Shown: positions 1 through 8,970, numbered from the stretch's first letter. The stretch is DNA of 64,000 nucleotides from Pseudomonas beijingensis (GCF_030687295.1 NZ_CP117425.1:6080001-6144000); one strand, 5' to 3'. Numbers and translations are program-made. The notes: generated from the letters alone by a model not told the origin.

Positions 1-141
1 CACCACGGCATGGCGCGGCAAGCCTCGCAGGTGCTGGAAGCAAAACACCGGGACCAGGTAAGCGACCGGGTAGATGCGCGCCATGCCGAGCGCGATCGAC
101 AGCAGCAAGTCGAAGTACGGGACGAAAGCCTGGGCCGTCAT
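1..141 (-). CDS. hrcT: HrcT/RscT, T3SS export apparatus membrane protein (5' part only)
   Basis: Only the first 46 codons are in the window; the gene runs off the left edge. The visible peptide begins MTAQAFVPYFDLL and continues into a hydrophobic segment with GMARIYPVAYLVPVF, typical of the SctT/HrcT/FliR family, an inner-membrane part of the type III export gate. The start is set by coupling: the stop of hrcS and this ATG share one base (TGATG at 143-139). It is the last visible gene of a minus-strand operon whose order R-S-T is diagnostic. Identity is well supported by context, less by the short peptide. Confidence 0.85.
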   Translation of the reverse strand, partial: MTAQAFVPYFDLLLSIALGMARIYPVAYLVPVFCFQHLRGLPRHAVV

Positions 142-395
142 CAGGTGTTGGCCATCATTTCGAACGCCCGGCGCAGCAGTCCCAGCAATTCCACGCCGAT
201 CCAGCGGCCGGTGACCAGCAAGGTCAGCCCGACCGCCACCAGCTTGATGCCGAAGGGCAAGGTCTGGTCCTGGATCTGCATCAAGGCCTGCACCAGGGAC
301 GTCAGCACACCGACGATCACCGCCACGATCAAGGGCGGCGCGGAGAGCAGGACCACCAGCAACATGCCTTCCTTAAACAACGTCAGCGCGTCCAT
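141..395 (-). CDS. hrcS: HrcS/RscS, T3SS export apparatus protein (SctS/FliQ family)
   Basis: An 84-residue protein with two long hydrophobic helices (about residues 12-38 and 48-72), the usual size and hairpin topology of SctS/HrcS/FliQ. With HrcR and HrcT it forms the export gate in the inner membrane through which unfolded substrates leave the cytoplasm. It lies between hrcR (9-bp gap) and hrcT (1-base overlap) on the minus strand. No oddity is visible. Confidence 0.95.
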   Translation of the reverse strand: MDALTLFKEGMLLVVLLSAPPLIVAVIVGVLTSLVQALMQIQDQTLPFGIKLVAVGLTLLVTGRWIGVELLGLLRRAFEMMANT

Positions 396-404
396 CGCAC
401 GTCC

Positions 405-1058
405 TCAAAGATAGGAATAGAAGAGGCTGTCGAGCAATTGCGTCCAGCCCTGCACGAGGACAAAAATCAGCAGCTTGAGCGGCAATGAAATGGTCATGGG
501 CGCGACCATCTGCATGCCCAGCGCCAGCAGCAGGTTGGACACGATCAGGTCGATGACAATGAACGGGATGTAGATCAGGAAGCCCATCTGGAAGCCGGCC
601 TCGAGCTCCGACAGCATGAAGGCCGGGATGAGCAGCATCAGGTCGTCGCGACTGGCCTGCTCGGCGCGTTCCTTGGGCCACATCCGCTGGGTGTTTTCCA
701 GCAGGTGGGCGAGGATGTCCGGGTTGGTATTGCGCGACATGAACGCCTGCAACGGTTTTATCGCGTTCAGAGCAGAACCTTGCAGCGCCTCGGTACTGCT
801 GAAATCCAACGGTCGCTCCTTCAGCTCTTCGGCGATGTTGTGACCGACCGGCGCCATGATGAACAGCGTCGCGGCCAGCGCAATGGCATACAGCGCCATA
901 TTGGGTGGCACCTGCTGTACGCCGATGGCGTTACGGGTGATCGTCAGCACGATGGCTATCTTGAGAAAGGCGCTGCAGATGATCAGCAGCAGGGGGACCA
1001 ACGAGATCCCACCGATGAACAGCGCCAGCAGAAAGGGGTCGACCCCCTGGAAGCTCAT
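405..1058 (-). CDS. hrcR: HrcR/RscR, T3SS export apparatus protein (SctR/FliP family)
   Basis: 217 residues, the normal SctR/FliP length. Hydrophobic segments lie near residues 8-35 and 50-72, and the FliP-type signature region [19 protein letters not shown] begins near residue 142, followed by membrane helices [20 protein letters not shown]. SctR forms the core pentamer of the export gate. The ATG overlaps the stop of hrcQ by ATGA (1055-1058), so translation is coupled. High confidence from motif, size and order. Confidence 0.96.
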   Translation of the reverse strand: MSFQGVDPFLLALFIGGISLVPLLLIICSAFLKIAIVLTITRNAIGVQQVPPNMALYAIALAATLFIMAPVGHNIAEELKERPLDFSSTEALQGSALNAIKPLQAFMSRNTNPDILAHLLENTQRMWPKERAEQASRDDLMLLIPAFMLSELEAGFQMGFLIYIPFIVIDLIVSNLLLALGMQMVAPMTISLPLKLLIFVLVQGWTQLLDSLFYSYL

Positions 1059-1444
1059 CCAGCCACATCCACGCGAGCGATTTGCAGGCCCAGCCGGCCA
1101 TCGACCTCGACCAGCTCGCCATGGGCCAGGGCTCGTTCGCCATAGAACAGCGCCGCTGTTCCCGGTGTCGCACCCTGCACTTGCAACACCGCGCCAGGCG
1201 CCAGGTTGCGCAGCTCGCCCAATGTCAGGTTCAAATGACCGCAGCGGATCGTAAGCGCCAGCGGCAGGTCGTCGAAGCGCTCGGGCAGATCGGCAGCAAC
1301 CGGCTCCGTCATCGGCGCCTCCTCGGTTTCAGCGACGCCATAGGCTGGCTGATCGGCCGCCTCGGGGGCTTGGGCCTCAGGTTCGTAGCGGGCGGTATCG
1401 TCCCAGTCCGGTGTCAGGATGTCGGTGTCGGCAGTGGTGCTCAT
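1055..1444 (-). CDS. Putative internal translation product HrcQB (C-terminal 129 residues of HrcQ)
   Basis: Inside hrcQ, reading minus strand, the sequence CTGGAGGAGACCGTTATG places a near-perfect Shine-Dalgarno (GGAGGAG) six bases before an in-frame ATG at 1444-1442. The product would be 129 residues, starting [10 protein letters not shown] and carrying the whole SpoA domain, close to the size expected for a separate HrcQB. Internal starts making a short C-terminal SctQ form are known in Yersinia YscQ and Salmonella SpaO. That it is used here is inferred from the ribosome binding site. Confidence 0.6.
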   Translation of the reverse strand: MSTTADTDILTPDWDDTARYEPEAQAPEAADQPAYGVAETEEAPMTEPVAADLPERFDDLPLALTIRCGHLNLTLGELRNLAPGAVLQVQGATPGTAALFYGERALAHGELVEVDGRLGLQIARVDVAG

Positions 1445-2152
1445 AACGGTCTCCTCCAGAGCGAGCAAGGTCAGGCGCAACGGCGCGGCACGGCTGTGTA
1501 CCCGCACCTGCAAACAATGCCGGCCCAGGCGAATCAGCCCTTGGCCGGATGAGTCGAACAAGGCGGTTTCCGGCACCAGCACATCACCGGGGCGCAGCGT
1601 CGCCAACTGCCCGGCAGGCAGTGCCAGGCGTCCCAGTTCCAACGGAACATGCAGCGCAAAACCCGCGAACCCGGGCGCGCTTCGCCGCTGCCAAGGGGCG
1701 GCGCGAAGCAGCCCCAGCAGGGTCGTCCCGGGCATTTGCAGATGGCTCGTGACGCGGGCCGCGCCCACCCTCACGTCGAGCCGGCAGACAATGCCCGGCA
1801 CGGCAGGCTCGGCCGTTGGCTTGAGAAAGCCGAATGCCAGGCGCAGGGGCTCGCTCAGGGTTTGCTGGAACAGCGACCAGAACCACGCGTCATCCGGTCC
1901 GGGGTCGGCGGGCAAGACCACCGGACATTCACCGAACAGGCTGAGTACGGCGCCGGGCTCATCCAGCGTGAAGACACCATGGGCACACGCCAACACACAC
2001 GGCGCCCCCCCAGCCGCGCCACCCGGGGTCAGTTCCAGCAGGCCCGTCTCACCCGCCACCTCGAAGGGCAAGCTGACACCGATCCCCAATAGCCGCCGGG
2101 CAGTGGCGTCCTCGATACCAACCGGCGGCAGCGTCAATGCATGGACGGTCAT
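1055..2152 (-). CDS. hrcQ: HrcQ/RscQ, T3SS cytoplasmic sorting-platform (C-ring) protein, QA and QB domains in one frame
   Basis: Encodes 365 residues if translation starts at ATG 2152, which overlaps the hrpP stop by ATGA; the frame is open 48 codons further upstream but that part lies inside hrpP. The C-terminal 80 residues ([21 protein letters not shown]... [12 protein letters not shown]) are a SpoA/FliN-type surface domain. SctQ proteins build the pods under the export ATPase that sort substrates. In P. syringae this protein is made from two genes, hrcQA and hrcQB; here both parts are in one frame, with an internal start preserved (see 1055-1444). The middle, residues about 245-290, is acidic and low in complexity, a likely linker. 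Confidence 0.93.
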   Translation of the reverse strand: MTVHALTLPPVGIEDATARRLLGIGVSLPFEVAGETGLLELTPGGAAGGAPCVLACAHGVFTLDEPGAVLSLFGECPVVLPADPGPDDAWFWSLFQQTLSEPLRLAFGFLKPTAEPAVPGIVCRLDVRVGAARVTSHLQMPGTTLLGLLRAAPWQRRSAPGFAGFALHVPLELGRLALPAGQLATLRPGDVLVPETALFDSSGQGLIRLGRHCLQVRVHSRAAPLRLTLLALEETVMSTTADTDILTPDWDDTARYEPEAQAPEAADQPAYGVAETEEAPMTEPVAADLPERFDDLPLALTIRCGHLNLTLGELRNLAPGAVLQVQGATPGTAALFYGERALAHGELVEVDGRLGLQIARVDVAG

Positions 2153-2718
2153 GTCGCGCTTGCCTCTTCTTCCTGCGCTACGCGCACGCTCACTGGTTGG
2201 CCCAGGCTCTGGGTCAGCGCTTCTTCGAGACGGCCGGATCGACTCGATAACCGCGCCTGTGCGTCTGCACTTTCGCCGGTCAGGCCGATGTCCCACCCGG
2301 ACGCCCCGCCCAGCCGGCGGGCGGACACCTTGATGCGGCCCAGATTGGGAAGGTGCAGCAGCAGGTCCAGTTGCTGGTCGAGCGTGGCGCGCAAGCGTGG
2401 CGTGAGCTGGTCGACAAACGCCTCCACTTCGCTGCTCGAAAGATTCACCAGGCCCGCCAGCGAACCAGTGCCTGCGGTGTCATCCTGCGTGCCGCCCCGT
2501 GGCGCATCGGCCCACTGGCGAAACCAGTAGCCGTCACTGCGCCCTGCCATCACGTCGGGGTCGCGCCCGGTTGCAGGAGCAGAGTCGCGCGCCGCCGGAC
2601 GGATGGCCCGGCTCACCTGGGCGGGCGGTTGCTCATACGCCCGAGGCGGATGCCGGACGGGCGCTGCCGAGGGGTTGCTGTGCGGTGTCGGCCCACCGCG
2701 CACGGTACGTTCATTCAT
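2149..2718 (-). CDS. hrpP: HrpP-like T3SS substrate-specificity protein (SctP/YscP/FliK family)
   Basis: 189 residues, proline-, arginine- and serine-rich and probably disordered in the first half, with a compact C-terminal half (LVNLSSSEVEAFVDQLTPRL to the end) resembling the FliK/YscP C-terminal domain. SctP proteins control needle or pilus length and the switch to later substrates. The assignment rests mainly on position between hrpO (8-bp overlap) and hrcQ (ATGA overlap), where hrpP sits in P. syringae, plus the two-part architecture. Sequence motifs alone would be weak. Confidence 0.82.
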   Translation of the reverse strand: MNERTVRGGPTPHSNPSAAPVRHPPRAYEQPPAQVSRAIRPAARDSAPATGRDPDVMAGRSDGYWFRQWADAPRGGTQDDTAGTGSLAGLVNLSSSEVEAFVDQLTPRLRATLDQQLDLLLHLPNLGRIKVSARRLGGASGWDIGLTGESADAQARLSSRSGRLEEALTQSLGQPVSVRVAQEEEASAT

Positions 2719-3130
2719 CGCTTGGGGTCTCCACCCAGTGCTCCATCATTGCGCTGAGCTTTTCCAGATCACGTCGGCGCCCTTGTAGCCGCTGCTGGGC
2801 GGCGGCCGTGTCCTTTGCCTGCTGCGCCTGCTCATCGTCCAGTGCCTGCAACGCCCGCGCTTGCTCGGCCAGCTCGCCGATCAAACGACGCTCCTGGGTA
2901 CTCCAGGCATTGAGTTCGCACACGCTCAGCGCCCGGCCACGGTGCTCGCCGTACAACGCTTCGCGCTGCAGCGCCTGCTCCTCGCTGGTCGCCTGCATGC
3001 GCGCCCGCGCGGCGACAACCGCGGCTTCGCGCTCGCGCAGAAGCTCGCGCTGCTGGCGCCACGCCCGCTCGGCCTGCGCTTCACGGTGGCGGCGAATCGG
3101 CGCCAGGGTGTCCAGATCAACCCGGGACAT
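2711..3130 (-). CDS. hrpO: HrpO-like T3SS stalk protein (SctO/YscO/FliJ family)
   Basis: 139 residues, almost wholly charged alpha-helix with heptad character (REREAAVVAARARMQATSEE, LAEQARALQALDDEQAQQAK), the two-stranded coiled coil expected of SctO/FliJ. These proteins sit in the centre of the ATPase hexamer and link it to the export gate. The gene overlaps the end of hrcN by 14 bases and the start of hrpP by 8, directly after the ATPase gene as in other Hrp clusters. Confidence 0.88.
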   Translation of the reverse strand: MSRVDLDTLAPIRRHREAQAERAWRQQRELLREREAAVVAARARMQATSEEQALQREALYGEHRGRALSVCELNAWSTQERRLIGELAEQARALQALDDEQAQQAKDTAAAQQRLQGRRRDLEKLSAMMEHWVETPSDE

Positions 3131-4475
3131 AAGCGGTCAACTGCTGCAGATGGGCGAGCGTCGACGCAAACGGCTCCGGCTCACGCAGGTCCTGGCGCAG
3201 GAAGGCGTCCAGGGCCCCACGGGACTCCACCGCCAGGTCGGTCAAGGGGTCGGCGCCGGCCTGGTATTCGCCCAAGCGCAACATCAGTTCGATTTGTTCA
3301 TAGGCCGACAGCAATCGACGCACATTGATGCCCGCCCGCAGGTGCTCTGCCTCGGCCACGTTGGCCAAGGTTCGCGAGAGGCTGGCCAGCACGTCGATTG
3401 CCGGGTAGTGGCCGCGCTCGGCGAGCTTGCGCGACAGCACGATGTGACCGTCGAGCAGCGACCGCACTTCATCCGCCACCGGATCGTTCATGGAATCCTG
3501 CTCGATGAGCACCGTATAAAACGCGGTGATGGCGCCCTCGTTGGTCAACCCGGCGCGCTCGACCAGGCGCGGCAGCAAGCTGTAGACCGACGGTGGCAGG
3601 CCGCCGCGCCCCAACGGCTCGCCAGCGGCCAGACCGATTTCACGTTGGGCCCGGGCGAAGCGGGTCAGCGAATCGATGAGCAGCAGGACCCGTTGGCCCC
3701 GGGCGCGAAAACCCTCGGCCAATGCCGTCGCGGTGAACGCCGCACGGGCGCGCTCCATGCTGGAGCGGTCGGAGGTAGCGCACACCAGGACCGCACGGGC
3801 ACGCAGTTCATCGTCCAGCTCATGGTCGAGAAATTCGCGCAGTTCGCGCCCACGCTCGCCGATCAGGCCGAAGACGATGACATCGCAGTCAACGTTCCGG
3901 GCAATTTCCGCCAGCAGCGTGGTCTTGCCGCAACCGGCGCCGGCGAACAGCCCCACACGCTGGCCTTCGCCGAGTGTCAGCGGGCCGTCGATGGCCCGTA
4001 CGCCGGTCATCAAGGGCCGTTGGATACGCGGGCGCGCGGTAGGTGCCGGGGCCTCGCCAATCACTGGCGAGGCTTGCAGTACATGGGGTCCGGCGAACGC
4101 CCCGGCGCCGCCGTCCACCAGTGGCCGGCCGAAGCCATCCAACACCTGGCCCAGCAACTGCGGCCCCACGCACACCCGATGGGGCATGCCCAGTGGCTCC
4201 ACCGCCGCACCGACCCGGACACCCTCCAGGCCTCCCAAGGCGCTGAGCAAGGCATCGTGCTGGTCGAAGCCGACGATCTCGGCGAGCAGCGGTTCGCGGG
4301 CGTCGCGCTCGACCCGGCAGAGGTCGCCGATCTGCGCCCCCGGCAGCCGGCACTGCAACAGGATGCCGCTGACCCGCTGCACCCGTCCGCGCACCATGAC
4401 CGGCGCGAAGCGACGCAGGTGCGCCAGTTGCCCGGCCTCCCAGGCCTCCAGTCGCGCGATGGCCGCCTGCGTCAT
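3117..4475 (-). CDS. hrcN: HrcN/RscN, T3SS export ATPase (SctN)
   Basis: F1/FliI-type hexameric ATPase that detaches chaperones and unfolds substrates at the base of the T3SS. Walker A GAGCGKTT is near residue 180 and Walker B VLLLIDSLTRFA near residue 265; GRPLVDGG precedes them, as in SctN. ATG 4475 gives 452 residues and shares one base with the hrpQ stop (TGATG), the same coupling as hrcS-hrcT. A GTG two codons upstream (4481) is also possible because a GAGG lies just before it. Intact, normal length; very high confidence. Confidence 0.97.
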   Translation of the reverse strand: MTQAAIARLEAWEAGQLAHLRRFAPVMVRGRVQRVSGILLQCRLPGAQIGDLCRVERDAREPLLAEIVGFDQHDALLSALGGLEGVRVGAAVEPLGMPHRVCVGPQLLGQVLDGFGRPLVDGGAGAFAGPHVLQASPVIGEAPAPTARPRIQRPLMTGVRAIDGPLTLGEGQRVGLFAGAGCGKTTLLAEIARNVDCDVIVFGLIGERGRELREFLDHELDDELRARAVLVCATSDRSSMERARAAFTATALAEGFRARGQRVLLLIDSLTRFARAQREIGLAAGEPLGRGGLPPSVYSLLPRLVERAGLTNEGAITAFYTVLIEQDSMNDPVADEVRSLLDGHIVLSRKLAERGHYPAIDVLASLSRTLANVAEAEHLRAGINVRRLLSAYEQIELMLRLGEYQAGADPLTDLAVESRGALDAFLRQDLREPEPFASTLAHLQQLTAYVPG

Positions 4476-5368
4476 CACCACGTGACCTCGTAGCGTTGGT
4501 CACCCTCGAAGGTGACTTTGCCGCTGTCGATGGCGGTCAAGCGCAGGCCATCGATCTGGTCGCCCAGGAACAGCCGACGTCCATCGGCCGTAACCACGTG
4601 GCCACGCTTGCCGCCCACGATCTGGGCGATCTGGAACGGCAACTGCGTCAGTCGCTCCTTCACGTTGGCCGTAATCCCGATTGGTGTCTCGTAGCGATCG
4701 TAGAAACGCTCGATCAACCGCTCGACCATCGCCAGGCGTGGGCGCGGCAGCTCGCCCACCAGGACCAACTGGTCGCCCTGGTTCTCGACCCGCACGCCGG
4801 CACCCAGATCACGTTCCTGCAACATGCGATCGAGTTCCAGGCGGACCGCCTCGACATTGTCCAATGCCACTTTGCTGTGCTTGAGCTGCTGGGCCGGGCT
4901 GCGCGTCGCGGTCTGCGCCGGCTGGCTGGTAAAGGCCCAAGCGCTGGACGCAACGGTGATCACCGCCGCAGCGATTGCCAGGCGCTTGGGCCACGATGGC
5001 CGCACGACGGGTTTCGGGGTTTCCCGCGCCGTCGCCAGATGCGCAGCGTCATCCAGCGCCGCCTCTTCGGGCCAGGGCTGATCGGCCGGGGCCAGACACA
5101 GCCAGACGCCTGCCACGGCAAACGGGGCATTGCTCTGCAAGGGCTCGGCCGGCGTCCAAGGTTGGCCCTGTCCATCGCAAACCGCACCCTCCAGCAGCTC
5201 CAGCAGCCATTGGCCCTGCACCTGCCGCAGGCCTACGTGACGCCCGCAGATGCCCGGATCGTAAAGCGCCAGGTCGGCATCCTCCGCCGCCCCGACCACC
5301 CATTGCTCGCCCACCAGCGGCAACGCCGCACCTCGGTGCAGACCACTCAAGACACGCAGTTCGAACAT
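4475..5368 (-). CDS. hrpQ: HrpQ/RspQ, T3SS inner-membrane ring protein (SctD/YscD family)
   Basis: 297 residues from ATG 5368, chosen because AGGA lies seven bases upstream; a GTG 12 codons earlier is poorer. Residues about 1-95 look like the FHA-type cytoplasmic domain of SctD (WVVGAAEDADLALYDPGICGRHV), followed by one transmembrane helix at about 130-146 (RLAIAAAVITVASSAWAF) and a periplasmic ring-building part. SctD forms the outer layer of the inner-membrane ring with SctJ. It lies between hrcV and hrcN, as in P. syringae hrpQ. Confidence 0.92.
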   Translation of the reverse strand: MFELRVLSGLHRGAALPLVGEQWVVGAAEDADLALYDPGICGRHVGLRQVQGQWLLELLEGAVCDGQGQPWTPAEPLQSNAPFAVAGVWLCLAPADQPWPEEAALDDAAHLATARETPKPVVRPSWPKRLAIAAAVITVASSAWAFTSQPAQTATRSPAQQLKHSKVALDNVEAVRLELDRMLQERDLGAGVRVENQGDQLVLVGELPRPRLAMVERLIERFYDRYETPIGITANVKERLTQLPFQIAQIVGGKRGHVVTADGRRLFLGDQIDGLRLTAIDSGKVTFEGDQRYEVTW

Positions 5369-5417
5369 GGCCAATTCCTCAAGGGGCGACAGACGTTCGC
5401 CCACGCTCCGGTTGTAC

Positions 5418-5441
5418 GACGGGGCACCGGCGGTGCCCGTC
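5418..5441 (-). promoter_or_regulatory. Stem-loop in the hrcV-hrpQ gap
   Basis: The only sizeable gap in the operon (5369-5524, 156 bp) contains a strong hairpin: GACGGGGCACC pairs with GGTGCCCGTC around a 3-base GGC loop, with one bulged G. No T-run follows on the minus strand, so it is not an obvious terminator. It may protect or process the polycistronic mRNA, or partly attenuate transcription. The function is inferred. Confidence 0.5.
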
Positions 5442-5524
5442 CTCTGTCATAGCCAGGCCATCGACCGCACCTGGATTTGCATCGTTACCTAGTGGCTGCG
5501 CTGCCGGTGCGCCAAGGCCGACCG

Positions 5525-7612
5525 TCACGCGGCATCCTCCACCTGTAGTTTTTCCTGCTCGAGGTCAAAACGTCCCAGCACGATGACCTGGGCGTTGCTG
5601 TGCAACTCGCTGAAGGCGAGCACGGGCACGTGATTGAATTCGTCGCGCAACAAATCGCGCAGCGGTGCCCGCAGGTCTTGCGCCACCAGCAGCACGGCCA
5701 CGCGCCTGGCGCGCAACGGGAAGCCTTCGCGCAACTGCATCACCAAGGCGCGGGTATGCAGGCTTTCCAGGGCAAAAAAAGTTTCCGTCTGGGTCTGGCG
5801 CAGCGCGTCGCGCAACAGGCCTTCGGTTTCCGGCGTCAACAGCCACACGTGCAGGCCGTCTTCATCGCGGTACTGGTGATAGATCTGCGACTTCAGGGCA
5901 ATGCGTGCGTAGTCGGTCAGCGCACCGATGTCACGCTCGTGCTGCCCATGTTCGATCAGGGACTCGGCGATCAGACGCACCGCGCGCAGCGGGACACCTT
6001 CGCCGGCCAGGCGCTGGAGCACGGCGGCGAAACGGGCCAATGGCATGGTTCTCTGCAGCTCCTGCACCAGCTCTGGCTGGCCCGCTTCGAGCCAACTGAG
6101 AATCGACTTGCTCTCCTGAAGGCCCAAGAACTGCGGGCCCGTGGCGAACATGGCGCGGCTCATGCGTTCCACCAGCAATTCGCCGGCCGACACCGCCTCC
6201 ACGCGCTCGTCCGCCAACAGCGGATCGTCAGGCGTCAGCCATAGCCACTGGTGCTCGTCACGCACCTCGCTGCCGACCTGCCCGTCGCGGGCTTCGAACG
6301 GCAGCGGCCCGCGCGCCACGGCCACACGCTCACCGAAAGTTGCCCGCAACATCGGCACCTCGTGCACGCAGAAGCGGAACTCGTCGTCCTCCAACAGCGC
6401 GCTGTATTCGATCTCAAAGGGTGGCAAGGTCAGGCCAAAACCGGCCACCAGGGCATTACGTTTCTTGCGGATCGCCTGGATGACGTCCTCGGCCGCCGCG
6501 TTGCCTTCCATGGCTTTGGAAAACTGCAAAAGATAGGCACGGGTCGGGTCGAAGCTGCGCAGGTCTTCCGCGCCGTTCTGTGCCGGGGCGACGACATCCG
6601 CTGGCTGGTCGCCCTGACGGGCCTGCCGGGCGCGCGTGTACAGCTGGAGGATGCCCGCGGTGCCGGTGATCAAGGCGATGACAATGAACACCAACGTCGG
6701 CATACCGGGCAAGGCCGCAAAGCCGAGCATTCCCACCGACGCGATCACCCAGGCCTTGGGCTCGGCGGTCAACTGCTGGGCGATTTCCTTGCCGACGCTA
6801 CTACCTGCCGGCTGCCCTTCCGGCGAAACCCGGGTGATGATCATGCCGGCGGTGAGGGAAATCAGCAGTGCCGGAATCTGCGCGATCAGGCCGTCACCGA
6901 TGGTCAACACGGCATACAAATGCATCGATTCGGACGCGCTCATGTCGTGCTGCATCATGCCGATCGAAAAGCCGCCGATGAGGTTGATCACGACGATCAC
7001 CAAGCCCGCGATGGCATCGCCCTTGACGAACTTCATCGCCCCGTCCATCGCACCGAACAGCTGGCTTTCCTTGTTCAATTCCTCGCGTCGCCGCCGGGCT
7101 TCGCTGACGTCGATCAGGTTCGCGCGCAGGTCGCTGTCGATGGACATTTGTTTGCCCGGCAGCGCATCCAGGGTAAAACGCGCCGCCACTTCGGCGACCC
7201 GCTCCGAGCCCTTGGTGATCACCAGGAAGTTGACCACCGTCAGAATGAGGAAAATGACCAACCCGACCGCCAGGTTGCCCCCCACCACGAAATTCCCGAA
7301 CGCCTGGACGATATGACCGGCGTCGCCCTGGAGCAGGATCAACCGGGTGGTGGCCACCGACAACGCCAGCCGGAACAGCGTGGTCAACAGCAGCACCGCC
7401 GGAAACGAGGAAAACGCCAGCGGGCGTGGCAGGTACAGCGAGAGCACGATCAGCAGGCAGGAAATACAGATGTTGATCGCGATCAGCGCATCGACCACCG
7501 AGGTCGGCAAAGGCAGGATCAGCATGAACACAATGCCCAGCACCACGAACGCCCCGACCACCTCGATGCGCCGCACCGCTTCATTGGCGACTTTGTTCAA
7601 CAGGGCGATCAT
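5525..7612 (-). CDS. hrcV: HrcV/RscV, T3SS major export gate protein (SctV/FlhA family)
   Basis: 695 residues, the usual SctV length. The N-terminal half carries about eight membrane helices and the conserved cytoplasmic loop region (GSERVAEVAARFTLDALPGK, MSIDSDLRANLI); the C-terminal half is the cytoplasmic domain that forms the nonameric ring receiving substrates. The start overlaps the hrpJ stop by ATGA (7609-7612). Very strong family match, intact. Confidence 0.98.
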   Translation of the reverse strand: MIALLNKVANEAVRRIEVVGAFVVLGIVFMLILPLPTSVVDALIAINICISCLLIVLSLYLPRPLAFSSFPAVLLLTTLFRLALSVATTRLILLQGDAGHIVQAFGNFVVGGNLAVGLVIFLILTVVNFLVITKGSERVAEVAARFTLDALPGKQMSIDSDLRANLIDVSEARRRREELNKESQLFGAMDGAMKFVKGDAIAGLVIVVINLIGGFSIGMMQHDMSASESMHLYAVLTIGDGLIAQIPALLISLTAGMIITRVSPEGQPAGSSVGKEIAQQLTAEPKAWVIASVGMLGFAALPGMPTLVFIVIALITGTAGILQLYTRARQARQGDQPADVVAPAQNGAEDLRSFDPTRAYLLQFSKAMEGNAAAEDVIQAIRKKRNALVAGFGLTLPPFEIEYSALLEDDEFRFCVHEVPMLRATFGERVAVARGPLPFEARDGQVGSEVRDEHQWLWLTPDDPLLADERVEAVSAGELLVERMSRAMFATGPQFLGLQESKSILSWLEAGQPELVQELQRTMPLARFAAVLQRLAGEGVPLRAVRLIAESLIEHGQHERDIGALTDYARIALKSQIYHQYRDEDGLHVWLLTPETEGLLRDALRQTQTETFFALESLHTRALVMQLREGFPLRARRVAVLLVAQDLRAPLRDLLRDEFNHVPVLAFSELHSNAQVIVLGRFDLEQEKLQVEDAA

Positions 7613-8736
7613 GAGCGCGCTCCAATCACCGGAACAGCGGTCTGGCTTCGGGGCTCGCCACGGGAACGCTCATCGAGCAGCACCAACAGATTCTTCAATG
7701 CGGTCTGTCGGCTTTTGCCATCACGCCAGAGGGGTAGCGGCAAACGCTTGAGCAAGGGATACAGGCCGTTCAGGGAGACCAGTTGGTCCCGCTCCTGGTC
7801 GCCCCCCAGTTCACGGCCGATGCGCCGTACTTCCGCCGCCGACAGGCCACTGCTGACAAACCCCAGCATGCGCTGGAGCAGCAACACGGCGGTGAGCTGG
7901 CTGGCCGGGCAACTGTAGGCCAACTGCTCCAGCAAACGGCGGCAGCTATGCAGGACACTGCCCAGTTGCGTCGAGGCCGCCAGGCCGATCAACAACGTGC
8001 GCAACAGGGCGGTAGGGCGTGAAGGCGTGTGTGCGGCGATGTCGTCAGCCAGTGCCCGGCGCATCATATCCAGCCCCGGCACGAACGCCGCCTCGCCGAA
8101 CAGGCCAAGCAATGCCTGCATCATGGTGGGCAATGACTGCTTGAGCACCACGGTGTCGTAGTAGAGCCGCCGTACCGCCTGGCGCAGTTCGGGATCGCCG
8201 CCCGCAGCGCGCAATGCCTCGGCGATGTTCATGCCCGCCTGGATCTGCGCGCCATAACGCTCGCGCAATAACTGCAGGTAGTCGCGAGCACGCTGGGCTT
8301 CGACAAGACGCCCTTGCACCTCGGCATCGCGCAATGTTTGTTGCAGGATCAGGTCGGTACGGGCCGGGTCTCCACCGGTGGACTGCACCACCTCCTCAAG
8401 CACCGGCTCGCCACGCAACAACAGACCCGCCTGGGCGGCCATCGCGCCCAGGCTCTGCTTGCCTGGATGGCCGAGTTGGTCGTACCACTCCTCCAACTGC
8501 TCGCGCGTCTCGACCCGCACCTGGCCCACCTCGCTGCGGGCATTGCGGATGCGCCGCTGGCTCAGTGCCTTGGTATTGCGCTCCACGTGATGGCTGAAGG
8601 TCATGCCGACCTCCTCCATCGAATTGGACTGCACGGCCTGGAACGATTCGACAGGCTTGCCCATGCCCACGACGGCCGAAGCGGCCTGGGCAAGGTTGAC
8701 GGCAATACGCGCATTGGTCGGGGCTTCTACTTTCAT
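7609..8736 (-). CDS. hrpJ: HrpJ/RspJ, T3SS gatekeeper (SctW, YopN/TyeA-like)
   Basis: 375 residues, mostly helical. Its size, and its place as first gene of the operon before hrcV, match HrpJ, which controls the order of secretion (translocators before effectors) in P. syringae. The N-terminal part (to about residue 60) is low in complexity and fits a secretion signal. The start codon lies 31 bases downstream of a perfect hrp box (8768-8796) and has no clear Shine-Dalgarno. Family assignment rests on helical pattern, length and position. Confidence 0.9.
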   Translation of the reverse strand: MKVEAPTNARIAVNLAQAASAVVGMGKPVESFQAVQSNSMEEVGMTFSHHVERNTKALSQRRIRNARSEVGQVRVETREQLEEWYDQLGHPGKQSLGAMAAQAGLLLRGEPVLEEVVQSTGGDPARTDLILQQTLRDAEVQGRLVEAQRARDYLQLLRERYGAQIQAGMNIAEALRAAGGDPELRQAVRRLYYDTVVLKQSLPTMMQALLGLFGEAAFVPGLDMMRRALADDIAAHTPSRPTALLRTLLIGLAASTQLGSVLHSCRRLLEQLAYSCPASQLTAVLLLQRMLGFVSSGLSAAEVRRIGRELGGDQERDQLVSLNGLYPLLKRLPLPLWRDGKSRQTALKNLLVLLDERSRGEPRSQTAVPVIGARS

Positions 8737-8767
8737 GATGGCCGTGAGCGTGGTTTCGGACGCTCAG

Positions 8768-8796
8768 TGGGTGGCGGCGATCCGGCATTCGGTTCC
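8768..8796 (-). promoter_or_regulatory. hrp box (HrpL-dependent promoter) of the hrpJ operon
   Basis: On the minus strand the sequence is GGAACC, 16 bases, CCACCCA, a perfect match to the HrpL consensus GGAACC-N15/16-CCACNNA. Its -10-like element lies 31 bases before the hrpJ start, the same distance as the hrp box at 14296-14324 has from hrpH. It therefore predicts control of the whole hrpJ-hrcT operon by RspL, encoded next door. Confidence 0.93.
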
Positions 8797-8941
8797 ATCG
8801 GCGGCCGTGGCCTTTTCTGACCGGTTCGAGAGGGCTTCCCGACCAAGCGTTCGCTCGGTGCAATTTCATGCAGTGGGGCTCGGGACGGCTGTGCATGCCC
8901 TTGCACAAATAGAGCAAAAGCACTAGATAAAAAGACTTATT

Positions 8942-8954
8942 TATCAAATAGATA
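8942..8954 (+). promoter_or_regulatory. Possible IHF site upstream of rspL
   Basis: An AT-rich stretch (8920-8970) includes TATCAA-ATAG-ATA, one mismatch from the IHF consensus WATCAANNNNTTR, just upstream of the sigma-54 promoter. Sigma-54 promoters of hrpL genes need enhancer-binding proteins and are often helped by IHF. Weak, sequence-only call. Confidence 0.3.
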
Positions 8955-8970
8955 ACTAACAAATTTGGCT

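Noticed and set aside
2499..4493. A 664-codon plus-strand frame opposite hrcN, hrpO and hrpP
   Set aside because: It is the antisense shadow of three certain T3SS genes in high-GC sequence; no start signal and no protein-like composition.
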